This document shows positions 34,397 to 42,808 of a DNA stretch of 64,000 bases, piece by piece. Origin of the DNA: JAJEAD01 sp965221555. Its GTDB lineage: Bacteria; Pseudomonadota; Gammaproteobacteria; HK1. Within the stretch, counting starts at the first letter, position 1. The number at the start of each line of letters is the position of its first letter. The notes under the pieces are model-generated. The model did not search any database and was not told the DNA's origin. It worked only from the letters and a program-made list of their open reading frames with translations. A program made the position numbers and the translations under genes. The stretch is from NCBI GenBank assembly GCA_965221555.1, contig OZ244895.1, positions 2,232,001-2,296,000 on the forward strand. Direction: 5' to 3'.

Positions 34397-35401
34397 ATGA
34401 GCAACGACGAAGCACACACGCCCGGCGTGCCCGACGAGCGCCGCGCGGCATGGGGCGAGGCCTACAAGCCGCGCTACAGCGGAGTGGCGACCTTCATGCG
34501 CCGCCGCCTCCTGGAGGACGAGAAGGACTGGACCGGCATCGACATCGGCCTCGTCGGCGTGCCCTTCGACGGTGCGGTCACCAACCGCCCGGGAGCCCGT
34601 CACGGGCCGCGCCACCTGCGGGACCAGTCGACCCTCATGGGGGTCCACAACCACCAGACTGGCGTTCGGCCCCACGACCTTGCGAACTCCGCGGATCTGG
34701 GCGATGTCTACATCGAGGGCGTCTACGAGCTCGACCGGGCCATCGCCGAGATCGAGGCCTTCTACGACAAGGTGTGCGCCGCGGGCGTCGCGCCGCTCAG
34801 CGCGGGGGGCGACCACTCAATCACGCTGCCCATCATGCGCGCGTTGGCCAAGCGCACCGGTCCGCTCGGCCTCGTCCACTTCGACGCCCACTGCGACACC
34901 GGCCCCGAGCTCTTCGGTCACAAGCACCACCACGGCGGGCCGTTCCGATGGGCGGTGGAGGAGGGCATCCTCGACCCGAAGCGCACCATTCAGATCGGCA
35001 TCCGCGGTCCCGCCGAACCCCTCTGGGCCTACAGCTACGAGAAAGGCATGACCGTGATCCACATCGAGGATCTCTACGCGATGGGGATCCCCGCGCTCAT
35101 CGCGAAGGCGCGAGAGGTGGCGGGCGAGGGTCCGGTCTACGTGAGCTTCGATGTCGATGGCCTCGACCCGGTGTACGCTCCGGGCACCGGCACGCCGGAA
35201 ACGGGGGGCTTCAGCACCTACGAGGCGATGCAGATGCTGCGCGGCCTGCGTGGCCTCGACATCGTGGCCGGAGACGTGGTGGAGGTCTCTCCGCCCTTCG
35301 ATCCATCCGGTGTCACCGGGCTCTCCGGGGTCCAGATGATGTTCGAGATTCTGTGCCTGATGGCCGAGAACGTGGCGACCAGGAAGGAGCAGGGCGGCTG
35401 A
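34397..35401 (+). CDS. Ureohydrolase (agmatinase/arginase family)
   Basis: 334 aa binuclear manganese enzyme that removes urea from a guanidino compound. The metal ligands are in place: His140 in AGGDHS, Asp163/His165/Asp167 in HFDAHCDT, and Asp252/Asp254 in SFDVDGLDP. NRPGARHGPRHLRDQS and HHHGGPFRWAVEEGI are typical of the agmatinase/guanidinobutyrase/guanidinopropionase subgroup. I cannot tell which substrate is used. ATG at 34397 has GGAG upstream and is preferred over an earlier reading at 34289. It stands alone between two repeat copies, next to purine and osmolyte catabolism genes. Confidence 0.9.
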   Translation: MSNDEAHTPGVPDERRAAWGEAYKPRYSGVATFMRRRLLEDEKDWTGIDIGLVGVPFDGAVTNRPGARHGPRHLRDQSTLMGVHNHQTGVRPHDLANSADLGDVYIEGVYELDRAIAEIEAFYDKVCAAGVAPLSAGGDHSITLPIMRALAKRTGPLGLVHFDAHCDTGPELFGHKHHHGGPFRWAVEEGILDPKRTIQIGIRGPAEPLWAYSYEKGMTVIHIEDLYAMGIPALIAKAREVAGEGPVYVSFDVDGLDPVYAPGTGTPETGGFSTYEAMQMLRGLRGLDIVAGDVVEVSPPFDPSGVTGLSGVQMMFEILCLMAENVATRKEQGG

Positions 35402-35582
35402 GCGGCGCCGGGGCGGGGGACCCGGAACGCGCGAATCCGGCCTCGGAGCCCTTCGATTCCCCCTGCGCCGATCCCGCCTTCGAGGCGATTGAGGAACACG
35501 CACCGGCCCGATGCCCCGGCGCGCGCACCAGTGGTGGGGGGTACCGTGAAGCCGGCCCGCCGTGGCCAGACACCCGCTTCCA

Positions 35583-35765
35583 GACCGCATACTTCCCCGA
35601 TATCTTTGCGCCGCTTCGAAGGCCAGGAAGCCGTGATAGTGGGGCGCACGGACTGAAAGGCGCTCGCAGGCGCAGCCGACACCAAGTCGTTGGGGCGCAA
35701 CGCAGAAAGGCCCGCGGCCGCGAGCATATAGGCGTCCGCGAGTTGAGAAATCGGTGGAGTTTGAT
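35583..35765 (-). repeat. Dispersed repeat copy, inverted, upstream of the DoeA-like gene
   Basis: Read on the minus strand, it runs CCACCGATTTCTCAACTCGC, GGACGCCTATATGCTCGC, CAACGACTTGGTGTCGGCTG and CAGTCCGTGCGCCCCACTAT, CACGGC, ending with CGGGGAAGTATGCGG. This is the order of copies A and 46370. It fills nearly half of the 35402-35808 gap; the remaining 180 bp after the ureohydrolase stop show nothing recognisable. Confidence 0.8.
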
Positions 35766-35808
35766 GGCCAGGCACCCGGGCCGAATCTGAACCAGAGGAG
35801 CGACTCAC

Positions 35809-36963
35809 ATGCCCACCCTGCACTTCACTCGCGACGAATTCGATCGCCGCATCCGGGCCGCCTGCGCGAGCATGAGCGAAGCGGGCCTCGACGGCCTCGT
35901 CCTGTTCCGCCAGGACAGCATGTACTACCTCACCGGCTACGACACGAGCGGCTACACGATGTTCCAGGGGATGTACCTGGGGGCGGCGGGGGAGCTCGCG
36001 CTCCTCACCCGGACCGCGGACCGCATCCAGTCGCGGGAGACCTCGATCGTCGAAGACGTGCGCATCTGGCACGACCGGGAAGACGCGACGCCGGGAGAGG
36101 ATCTGCGTGCGATGCTCGAAGACTACGGGTGTCGCGGCAAGCGGCTCGGGGTGGAGTATCACGCCTACGGCCTCACCGGGCAGAGGGCGAAGATGGTGGA
36201 CGCCGCGCTCGCCGGCTTCTGCGATCTGGTCGATGCGTCGGATCTGGTGCGCCTGCTGCGCCTGGTCAAGAGCGAAGCGGAGCTCGCGTACGTGCGCCGG
36301 GCGGGCGCGCTCTGCGACCGGATACTGGAGGTGAGCATCGAGAAAACTCGGCCCGGGGCATCGGTCAAGGCGGTGTACGGGGCGATGATCCAGGCGATCT
36401 GCGAGGGCGGGGGAGACCCCGCCGCGAGCCGCTGGCCGATCGGCGCGGGGGACAAGGCGCTCTTCGCCCGCTACCACACCGGCGACGAGACGGTGGGCGA
36501 ATCGGACCAGGTGGTGTTCGAGCCGGGGGCGGCGTACCGCCATTATCACGCGTGCACGATGTACAACATCCTCACCGGCCGGCCGCGGCCGCGCCACGCC
36601 GACATGAACCGGGCTTGCGCGGATGCCCTCGATGCCTGCCAGGAGGCGCTGCGGCCCGGGCGCACGGTCGGAGAGGTCTTCGACGCGCATGCGCGCACCT
36701 TCGAGCGCGCCGGCTTCGGCGATAGCGCGCTCGCGGCGTGCGGGTACACCATGGGTGCGATGTATCCGCCGACCTGGATGGACTGGCCGATGCTGTGGTC
36801 GGGTAACCCGCAGACCATCGAGCCCGGAATGGTGTTCTTCCTCCACATGATCCTCTTCGACCGGGAAGAGGGGGCGAGCATGGCGATGGGAGAGACCGCC
36901 ATCGTTACGGAGGGCGCCTGTGAGCGGGTCAACCACATCCCGCGGGAGCTCATCGTCAACTGA
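35809..36963 (+). CDS. Creatinase/ectoine-hydrolase-like M24 family protein (DoeA-like)
   Basis: 384 aa with the pita-bread fold of M24 peptidases. The N-terminal domain (1-150, LFRQDSMYYLTGYDTSGYT) and C-terminal domain (EPGAAYRHYHACTMYNI near 238-253, EPGMVFFLHMI near 338) are clear. The first two metal-binding Asp residues of aminopeptidase P are replaced (Glu238, Ala248) while His247 is kept, as in metal-free creatinase and DoeA. With the DoeB-like gene next to it, ectoine hydrolase is the best guess; creatinase or another C-N hydrolase is possible. Ribosome site GAGGAG before ATG. Confidence 0.8.
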   Translation: MPTLHFTRDEFDRRIRAACASMSEAGLDGLVLFRQDSMYYLTGYDTSGYTMFQGMYLGAAGELALLTRTADRIQSRETSIVEDVRIWHDREDATPGEDLRAMLEDYGCRGKRLGVEYHAYGLTGQRAKMVDAALAGFCDLVDASDLVRLLRLVKSEAELAYVRRAGALCDRILEVSIEKTRPGASVKAVYGAMIQAICEGGGDPAASRWPIGAGDKALFARYHTGDETVGESDQVVFEPGAAYRHYHACTMYNILTGRPRPRHADMNRACADALDACQEALRPGRTVGEVFDAHARTFERAGFGDSALAACGYTMGAMYPPTWMDWPMLWSGNPQTIEPGMVFFLHMILFDREEGASMAMGETAIVTEGACERVNHIPRELIVN

Positions 36964-37158
36964 GGGGCAGCGCGTCGTCACGCCGGGCGGGGCGCCCGGC
37001 CGATCGCGATCTCGGGGAGGTGCAATCGCGGCGCGGCGGTGGGAAGATTCCCGGGGTCGCGCCCCGGCCGTGCTCGCGACGGAGTACGTGGAGCGCTCGA
37101 TGCTCTTCTTCGCGGCGCTTGCGCACCCTCTCGGTCGCTACCAAATGGAGTACGCACA

Positions 37159-38172
37159 GTGAGTTTCTCCCGCTCCCGCATCGCCCCGGAGGTCGACTTC
37201 GACCGCGAGGGCAAACAGCAGGGCTTCCTGCGCATTCCCCACTCCGTGCATCGCTCGGCTTACGGCTGGCTGCCGATGCCGGTGGTGTCGGTTCGCAATG
37301 GCGAGGGACCGCGGGTCCTGCTGATGGCGGGGAACCACGGCGACGAGTACGAAGGGCAGGTCACCTTGTCGCGCCTCGCGCGCACCCTGTCGGCCGATGC
37401 GGTGCGCGGACACCTCATCATCCTGACCATGTCGAACTACCCCGCCGCCAAGGCGGGCACGCGCACCTCGCCCATCGACGGGGGCAACCTGAACCGGAGC
37501 TTTCCCGGCAACCCCGACGGCGGCGTGACGGAGGTGATCGCCCACATGATCGAGCAGGAGCTGATGTCGCAGGTCGACCTCGTCATCGACATGCATTCGG
37601 GGGGATCTTCACTGATGTACCTGCCGTCGACTCAGGCGATGCTGGACGCCGATGGCCGCCTCGACCCGCGCGAACGCGAGATCATCGAAGCCTGGGGCGC
37701 GCCCTGGAACCACGTGATCGCGGGCAGTACCGAAGACAACCATTCCTCGGGCGGCGCGCACCGTCAGGGAGCGCTGTTCATTTCCGGGGAGTTCGCGGGT
37801 TCGGGGACCGTCACCCCGAACGCGCTTCGGATCTGCGAGCAGGGGCTCTCCCGCGCCCTGCACGCGTACGGATCGCTGGCGGAGTTGCCCGACGGCGTGG
37901 GAGCGCCCGAGACGCCGCGCTACCTGGAGATCAAGCCGGGCGAGCACTATGTGTACGCCTCGGAAGACGGCCTCTACGAGCCGCTCGTGGAGCTTGGAGA
38001 CATGGTGCGCGCCGGGGATCCGGCGGGCGCCATCCACTTCCCCGAGACCCCGTGGCGCGAACCGGTGGTGGAGCACTTCGAGTCCGAAGGTGTGGTGGTG
38101 TGCAAGCGCGTCCCGGGACGCAGCGAGCGAGGCGACTGCCTCTTCCATCTCGCGAGCGACTGGGAGGGTTAG
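37159..38172 (+). CDS. AstE/aspartoacylase-family deacetylase (DoeB-like)
   Basis: 337 aa zinc carboxypeptidase-like deacylase. The zinc ligands are His60 and Glu63 in AGNHGDEYEG and His146 in DMHSGG. NYPAAKAGTRTSPIDGGNLN and FPGNPDG match N-acetyl-diaminobutyrate deacetylase DoeB, which acts after DoeA in ectoine breakdown. GTG at 37159 with GGAG eight bases upstream is chosen; a reading from 37039 adds an unrelated leader. It follows the DoeA-like gene by 195 bp in which I see no other gene. Its TAG is at the edge of an inverted repeat copy. Confidence 0.85.
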   Translation: MSFSRSRIAPEVDFDREGKQQGFLRIPHSVHRSAYGWLPMPVVSVRNGEGPRVLLMAGNHGDEYEGQVTLSRLARTLSADAVRGHLIILTMSNYPAAKAGTRTSPIDGGNLNRSFPGNPDGGVTEVIAHMIEQELMSQVDLVIDMHSGGSSLMYLPSTQAMLDADGRLDPREREIIEAWGAPWNHVIAGSTEDNHSSGGAHRQGALFISGEFAGSGTVTPNALRICEQGLSRALHAYGSLAELPDGVGAPETPRYLEIKPGEHYVYASEDGLYEPLVELGDMVRAGDPAGAIHFPETPWREPVVEHFESEGVVVCKRVPGRSERGDCLFHLASDWEG

Positions 38173-38385
38173 CCGGCGAGTCTCGGCGATTCGCGTGGCG
38201 ATGGGCGCCAAGACGCCGCGATAGCGGGGCGCGCGATCCGAGAGATGCGCAACGGCGAGCCGGAATCAGACGCAATGCCGGTGGCGCGGACGGTCCGGTG
38301 AGCGGGCGCTTCGCGGAGGGTCTCGTCGGTCGGTATGAGATGCTCGGGACTGCCGAGCGGATCGGGAAGCCGTCACTGCGTCGAG
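38172..38385 (-). repeat. Degenerate dispersed repeat, inverted, immediately after the DoeB-like stop
   Basis: AGCCGGCGAGTCTCGGCGAT and GGGCGCCAAGACGCCGCGAT, AGCGGGGCGCGCGATCCGAG align with the inverted end of the full copies. The left edge is sharp and coincides with the stop codon at 38170-38172. The right end is diffuse. The 38173-38458 gap is between convergent genes and shows nothing else. Confidence 0.55.
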
Positions 38386-38458
38386 GCGTCGCGCGGGAGT
38401 ACGGTCGGCGGTAGCGGGAGACGCGGCGTCGGCCGCGCCGCCCGCGCGTGCGGCCCTC

Positions 38459-39199
38459 TCAGGACGTGGCCTGGTTCGGCATCACCACGAGCTGCGAGAC
38501 GACCACGTGTGGCGGCTGCTGGAGGCAGTAGAGCACCGCGCGGGCGATGTCGTCGGGATCGAGACAGGTGCCGAAATCCTCATAGAAGGCGGCCGCGGTG
38601 TCCTCGTCCTTCCAGCGGTTCAGCGCGAACTCGGTGCGCACCATCCCGGGGAGAACCTCGCTCACGCGCACCCCGGTGCCGGCGAAGTCCTGTCGCAGCG
38701 ATTCGCTGAAGCCCCGCACCGCGTGCTTGCTCGCGGCGTAGACCGTCCCCGTCTTGTAGGCCACGAGCCCCGCGGTGGACCCGATGTTGACCACATGGCC
38801 GCGGTCCCGGGCGAGCATTCCCGGAATCACCCGCCGGGTGACGCGGATGAGGCCGATCACGTTGGTCTCGATGATCTTCGCCCACTGGTCCGCGCTGCCG
38901 GCGTCGAAGCGGCGCCGTCCCCCCACGTCGTGACCCGCGTTGTTGATCAGCACGTCGATATCGCGAAGCGGGGCCGGCAGACGTTCCTCGATGGTTTCGA
39001 CCGATTCCGGGTCGACCACGTCGAGCGCCAGCGCGTGCCCTCCGATCGAGGCCGCCACCGTCTCCACCCGATCCAGGCGGCGACCGGCGCAAACCACCCG
39101 CAGTCCCGCCGCCGCGAGACGGCGCGCGCTCGCTTCCCCGATGCCGCTGCCCGCTCCGGTGACGAGCGCCACCTTTCCCTTCAGTGTTTCTTCCTCCAC
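38459..39199 (-). CDS. Short-chain dehydrogenase/reductase (YdfG-like)
   Basis: 246 aa Rossmann-fold NAD(P)-dependent oxidoreductase. Cofactor motif TGAGSGIG near 15-22, NNAGH near 88, catalytic Ser in NIGSTAG and Tyr/Lys in VYAASKHA. The GRRLDR segment after beta-2 suggests NADP. Closest in pattern to YdfG/serine-3-dehydrogenase-type SDRs acting on 3-hydroxy acids, but the substrate is not proven. GTG start with GAGGA upstream. It reads leftward, convergent on doeB-like and behind the TMADH-like gene. Confidence 0.88.
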   Translation of the reverse strand: MEEETLKGKVALVTGAGSGIGEASARRLAAAGLRVVCAGRRLDRVETVAASIGGHALALDVVDPESVETIEERLPAPLRDIDVLINNAGHDVGGRRRFDAGSADQWAKIIETNVIGLIRVTRRVIPGMLARDRGHVVNIGSTAGLVAYKTGTVYAASKHAVRGFSESLRQDFAGTGVRVSEVLPGMVRTEFALNRWKDEDTAAAFYEDFGTCLDPDDIARAVLYCLQQPPHVVVSQLVVMPNQATS

Positions 39200-39498
39200 C
39201 CCGCATCCTCCTCGTGCGCCGTCGCGGGATCATCCTCCGCGGCACCCGGAAAGCCAATCCCCGTGATACCTGCGCCGGTCGTGCCGGCTATGACATCCCG
39301 CCAGCCGCGGCGTTCCATGCCGCATGGAGGCAGGGAACATGCCGGCGATTTCTCCCATTCGGGAGAGGGGATGCCTACCCCGGTCCGCATGGATTGGCCC
39401 AGTGTTCCAACGTTCCGCGCAAGCCATGGCCTCCCGCCAACCCCCGGCGATCGCGGCGGGTGCTTCGCGGCCCGGGACGGCGGGCCCGGCGGAACGGC
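39200..39498. other. 299-bp intergenic region with a possible second, different repeat
   Basis: The stretch 39255-39410 reads like a diverged member of the common proteobacterial CGTCATTCCCGC-type interspersed repeats (for example GTGCCGGCTATGACATCCCG and CGGGAGAGGGGATGCCTACC). It has no gene, and is unlike the 180-bp family. The identification is by eye and weak. Confidence 0.3.
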
Positions 39499-41550
39499 TC
39501 AGAGCGTGGGGAACTCGTGGCGCAGGAGCTGATCCTCGGACCGGGCGTCGAGCTCGCGGGCGTAGCGGTGACCGGCGTAGGTGGCGTGAACGATGGCGCC
39601 GGGCGCGAGGCAGTCCCCGATGCGGGTCACCGAGAGGATGCCGTTGTCTTCAAGGGCCGTCGGGTCCGCGATGAGCTGGTGGTAGAGCGCGTCAAGCGGC
39701 AGCCTCGCGGTCACCGGCACCAGGCTCGCGGCGCGTACGCGTCGCTCCCGGCCGGTCAGGACGTGGCCAAGTACCGCCTCGCCGTGGTCAAGTGATTCGA
39801 TCCGGTGGTGGGTGAGCATCTCCACTCCGGCCTCGTCGAGGCGCCGGGCGATGCGATCGTGTTCCAGCGTGAAACGCGTGAACTCCGCGATATCGGAGGC
39901 CGGTGTCACCATCAGCGTCTCCCGGCCGGCGCGGGCCAGGGTCTCGGCCATGAGACTCGCCATGTAGTAGTGGTCGTCGTCGTAGACGAGCACCGGTCCG
40001 GCGGGCAGCTCGCCGTCCATTATCCCGTCCGGGGTGACGACGGCCATCTCTTCGATTCCGGGGATCGGATCGTTGTGAACGCGTCCCACCCCGTCCCCGC
40101 GCCACCGGGCGCCGGTCGCGAGCACGACGTACGGCGCCCCGAACTCGTGGACATGCTCGGCGGTGAGTTCGCTCTCCCGGTAGACCTCGATGTGGTCGAG
40201 CTTCTCGATCTGGGTGACACGCCAATCCCGCACCCGGGCCCACTCGGCGAGGCCGGGGAGGCGCGCTTCCCGGCTGACCCGCCCCCCCAGGCCCCGCGTC
40301 GCCTCCGCCAGGGTCACCGGGTAGCCGCGCTGGCCGAGCGCGCGCGCCGCCTCCAGGCCCGCCGGTCCCGCTCCCACCACCAGTACCGCGCGATCGGAAC
40401 CCCGGGGAGAGATGTGCTCCGGATGCCAGTCCCGGCGCCATTCCTCGCCCGCGGTGGGGTTCTGGGTGCATCGGAGGTTGACGCCCGCGAAATGGGTGGA
40501 CACGCAGATGTTGCAGCCGATGCACTCCCGGATGTCCTCGATGCGGCCCTCCTCGATCTTGCGGGGGAGGAAGGGATCCGCGATCGAGGGACGGGTTGCT
40601 CCGATCATGTCGAGCACCCCGCGCCGAACGAGGGAGGCCATGGTGTCGGGGGAAGTGAAACGGCCGACCCCGACCACCGGCTTGCTGGTCACCGATTTCA
40701 CGAAGTCGAAGTGGGGCTCGTGGACGTTCTCCGGTGCGAAGCGCGAGGACGGAGAGTCGTGCTCCCAGGTTCCCGCGAGGATGTCCCAGAGATCGGGCAA
40801 TTCGGCGAGGCTCTCGATGATCTCCCGGCCGTCCTCGTGGGCCTCGAGCCCCGCGGATCCGAGAAACTCCTCGATGATGATGCGCACGGTGACCGCGCAC
40901 TCTCCCTTGACGGCCTCGCGGGTGATCTCGATCAGCTCGCGCAGCAGGCGGGTGCGGTTCTCGAGACTGCCGCCGTACTCGTCGCCGCGGCGGTTTCGGG
41001 GCGAGAGCAGGTGGAAGGCGACGGAAGAGAACTGTCCACTGACGTTGATGATGTCGACCCCGGCGCGCCGGGCGCGGCCGACCGCGTCGCGCCACCAGCG
41101 GTGGATGTTGCGAAAGTCGGACTTGTCGAGCGCGCGCGCCTGCAGCGGATCGCGCTCGAAGACCGGCCGCGCCATGGGGCCGGCCGGCACCTCCCGGTAG
41201 AGCCGGTTGGAGTGGAAGCCTCCGGAGTAGGAGATCTGCACTCCGAACAGGGAGCCGTGCTCGTGCACCTCGTCGCAGGCGCGCGCGAGCACGGGAATGT
41301 CATCGTCGCTCCACAGCGTGAGCACGACCTCGGGGAACATCTCCGCGCTCGGGTGGATACCGCAGTGCTCGGTGTTGACCACCGCCCATCCGCCCTCGGC
41401 CTTGACCCCGCGCATGCGGGCGTGGCCGTGGGGGCGGAGCCGCCCCATGCCGTTGCAATGCCCCGGCTGGTAGAAACGGTTGCGGGCGGTCTTGGGTCCG
41501 ATCCGGACCGGCTCGAAGAGGATGTCGTAGCGGGGATCCGTAGTGGACAT
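39499..41550 (-). CDS. Trimethylamine-dehydrogenase-like flavoprotein (OYE fold, 4Fe-4S, ADP/FAD domains)
   Basis: 683 aa. The N-terminal FMN barrel starts DPRYDILFEPVRIGPKTARN and keeps the cysteine that is covalently bound to FMN in trimethylamine dehydrogenase (Cys32 in RFYQPGHCNGMG). A 4Fe-4S motif CIGCNICVSTHF...C follows near 345, then the ADP/FAD-binding parts (VLVVGAGPAGLEAARALG). It belongs to the TMADH/dimethylamine/histamine dehydrogenase group, which N-demethylates or deaminates amines and passes electrons to ETF. The exact amine is not known. Next to DoeAB-like genes, an N-methylated osmolyte is likely. It is divergent from the DUF1989 gene. Confidence 0.85.
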   Translation of the reverse strand: MSTTDPRYDILFEPVRIGPKTARNRFYQPGHCNGMGRLRPHGHARMRGVKAEGGWAVVNTEHCGIHPSAEMFPEVVLTLWSDDDIPVLARACDEVHEHGSLFGVQISYSGGFHSNRLYREVPAGPMARPVFERDPLQARALDKSDFRNIHRWWRDAVGRARRAGVDIINVSGQFSSVAFHLLSPRNRRGDEYGGSLENRTRLLRELIEITREAVKGECAVTVRIIIEEFLGSAGLEAHEDGREIIESLAELPDLWDILAGTWEHDSPSSRFAPENVHEPHFDFVKSVTSKPVVGVGRFTSPDTMASLVRRGVLDMIGATRPSIADPFLPRKIEEGRIEDIRECIGCNICVSTHFAGVNLRCTQNPTAGEEWRRDWHPEHISPRGSDRAVLVVGAGPAGLEAARALGQRGYPVTLAEATRGLGGRVSREARLPGLAEWARVRDWRVTQIEKLDHIEVYRESELTAEHVHEFGAPYVVLATGARWRGDGVGRVHNDPIPGIEEMAVVTPDGIMDGELPAGPVLVYDDDHYYMASLMAETLARAGRETLMVTPASDIAEFTRFTLEHDRIARRLDEAGVEMLTHHRIESLDHGEAVLGHVLTGRERRVRAASLVPVTARLPLDALYHQLIADPTALEDNGILSVTRIGDCLAPGAIVHATYAGHRYARELDARSEDQLLRHEFPTL

Positions 41551-41551
41551 C

Positions 41552-41722
41552 TCGGCCCTCCTACACGGCGAAGGCGCCGAGACGCCGCGGTGAGCGGGAA
41601 CGAGGAGCGGAACACACCGAAGGCGTGACCGGCCCCGGGTCGACGGGGCCGGAGGGAGTACTCCCGCGCGCCGGAGCGGATCGGCGTCCGCGGTGGGAGG
41701 CGGACGAGAAACGCGGGCAGGA
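41552..41722 (-). repeat. Strongly degenerate dispersed repeat, inverted, in the 41551-42083 gap
   Basis: GGCGCCGAGACGCCGCGGTG, AGCGGGA, GGAGTACTC, GGCGTCCGCGGTGGGAGG and AACGCGGGCAGG follow the order of the inverted element with many changes. The other 360 bp of this 533-bp divergent gap show only the AGGAG ribosome site before 42084; a 117-codon reading there has no conserved features. Confidence 0.35.
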
Positions 41723-42083
41723 CATGGACTCTTCTCCGGGCCGCGCCGCGAAGGCGCCGGAGCGCATCATACCCGCGTGCGCATTCGGGCCGGAGCGCCG
41801 TCGCGCCGTGAGGGCCCGCAGTGAGCGAAGAGCCAGTGGAGCCGAGTTCCGGCGCCGGGTCTCAAGGCGCCGGACGGGTCACGCACGCCTCGTCCGGCCC
41901 TTGACCCAGGCCGTGTCCCGAATCAATCCGGACTCCGGCGCCGTCCGAGTCGGATTTCTCCGCCCGAGGCGTCCGTGAAGGGAGCGGCGGGCACGAAAGG
42001 AAGTACCGGCGAAGCGCGGGACCGCTCGCAATGCCTTCCATGCTCCGGTACTTTTGCCGCGTCGCCTACGAGGAGATGCGCAG

Positions 42084-42719
42084 ATGACAACGGCAAAGAG
42101 GACCCGAAGCGCCCGCAAGGAGATCGAGTGGGGTCCCCTGGTGACGGTTGCGGCCCGCCGCGGCAAGGCCGCATTCGTGCCGCGGGGCAAGCGGATGAAG
42201 ATCATCAACACCCACGGGACCCAGGTGGTCGACTGCTGGGCCTTCAACGCCGAAAACCCGGGTGAATTCATGTCGATGGAGCACTGCCGGGTCTCGCTCG
42301 GGCGCTACCGGCCCAAGCCCGGTGACACCATGATCACCAACCGGCGCCGGCCTATCGTGCGCATCATCGAGGACACCTCGCCCGGCGTGCACGACACCAT
42401 GATGGCGGCCTGCGATCTGTTCCGCTACCAGATCCTCGGGTTCGACGATCACCGCAACTGCACCGACAACCTGTGGGAAGCGCTGGTCGAGATCGGTTTC
42501 AAGCCGACCGAGACGCCGTGTCCCTTCAACCTCTGGCAGAACACTCCGGTCGAGCCCGACGGCAGCATCGGCTTCTACCCCACGGTCGCAAAGCGCGGCG
42601 ATCACCTCGTGTTCCGGGCCGCCATGGATCTGATTCTGTGCCTGTCCACCTGCCCGCAGGATGTCCTGCCCATCAACAGCCAGCGCCCGCGCAGCGCGCA
42701 TTTCCAGATCGAGGCGTGA
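42084..42719 (+). CDS. DUF1989 (urea carboxylase-associated) protein
   Basis: 211 aa. Contains GKRMKIINTHGTQVVDCWAFN, MEHCRVSLGRYRPKPGDTMITNRRRPI and HRNCTDNLWEAL...CPFNLWQNTPV, all characteristic of the family, with conserved Cys/His that may bind metal. In other genomes such proteins accompany urea-carboxylase or aminomethyl-transfer genes, but a direct reaction is not established for this one. AGGAG nine bases upstream fixes the ATG. Divergent from the TMADH-like gene; likely part of nitrogen-compound catabolism. Confidence 0.9.
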   Translation: MTTAKRTRSARKEIEWGPLVTVAARRGKAAFVPRGKRMKIINTHGTQVVDCWAFNAENPGEFMSMEHCRVSLGRYRPKPGDTMITNRRRPIVRIIEDTSPGVHDTMMAACDLFRYQILGFDDHRNCTDNLWEALVEIGFKPTETPCPFNLWQNTPVEPDGSIGFYPTVAKRGDHLVFRAAMDLILCLSTCPQDVLPINSQRPRSAHFQIEA

Positions 42720-42808
42720 GGGCGAGGGGCGCTTCGGAGCGGCCCGGATGACGCAAGCGACCCGGGCGACCCGGGGGGCGCGGGATCGCGAGGGGGCGTG
42801 AAAGCGCG

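Noticed and set aside
31399..35790. Very long open reading frame (over 1,400 codons) on the plus strand across the xdh operon
   Set aside because: It runs antisense to xdhB, xdhA and uraH, all clearly real, is Arg/Pro/Gly-rich and crosses two unrelated regions. A GC-rich shadow frame.
35809..36963. Xaa-Pro aminopeptidase
   Set aside because: The first two metal-binding Asp residues are replaced, as in creatinase and ectoine hydrolase.
41625..41978. 117-codon plus-strand frame in the TMADH/DUF1989 gap
   Set aside because: Arg-rich, overlaps a degenerate repeat, and has no conserved features.
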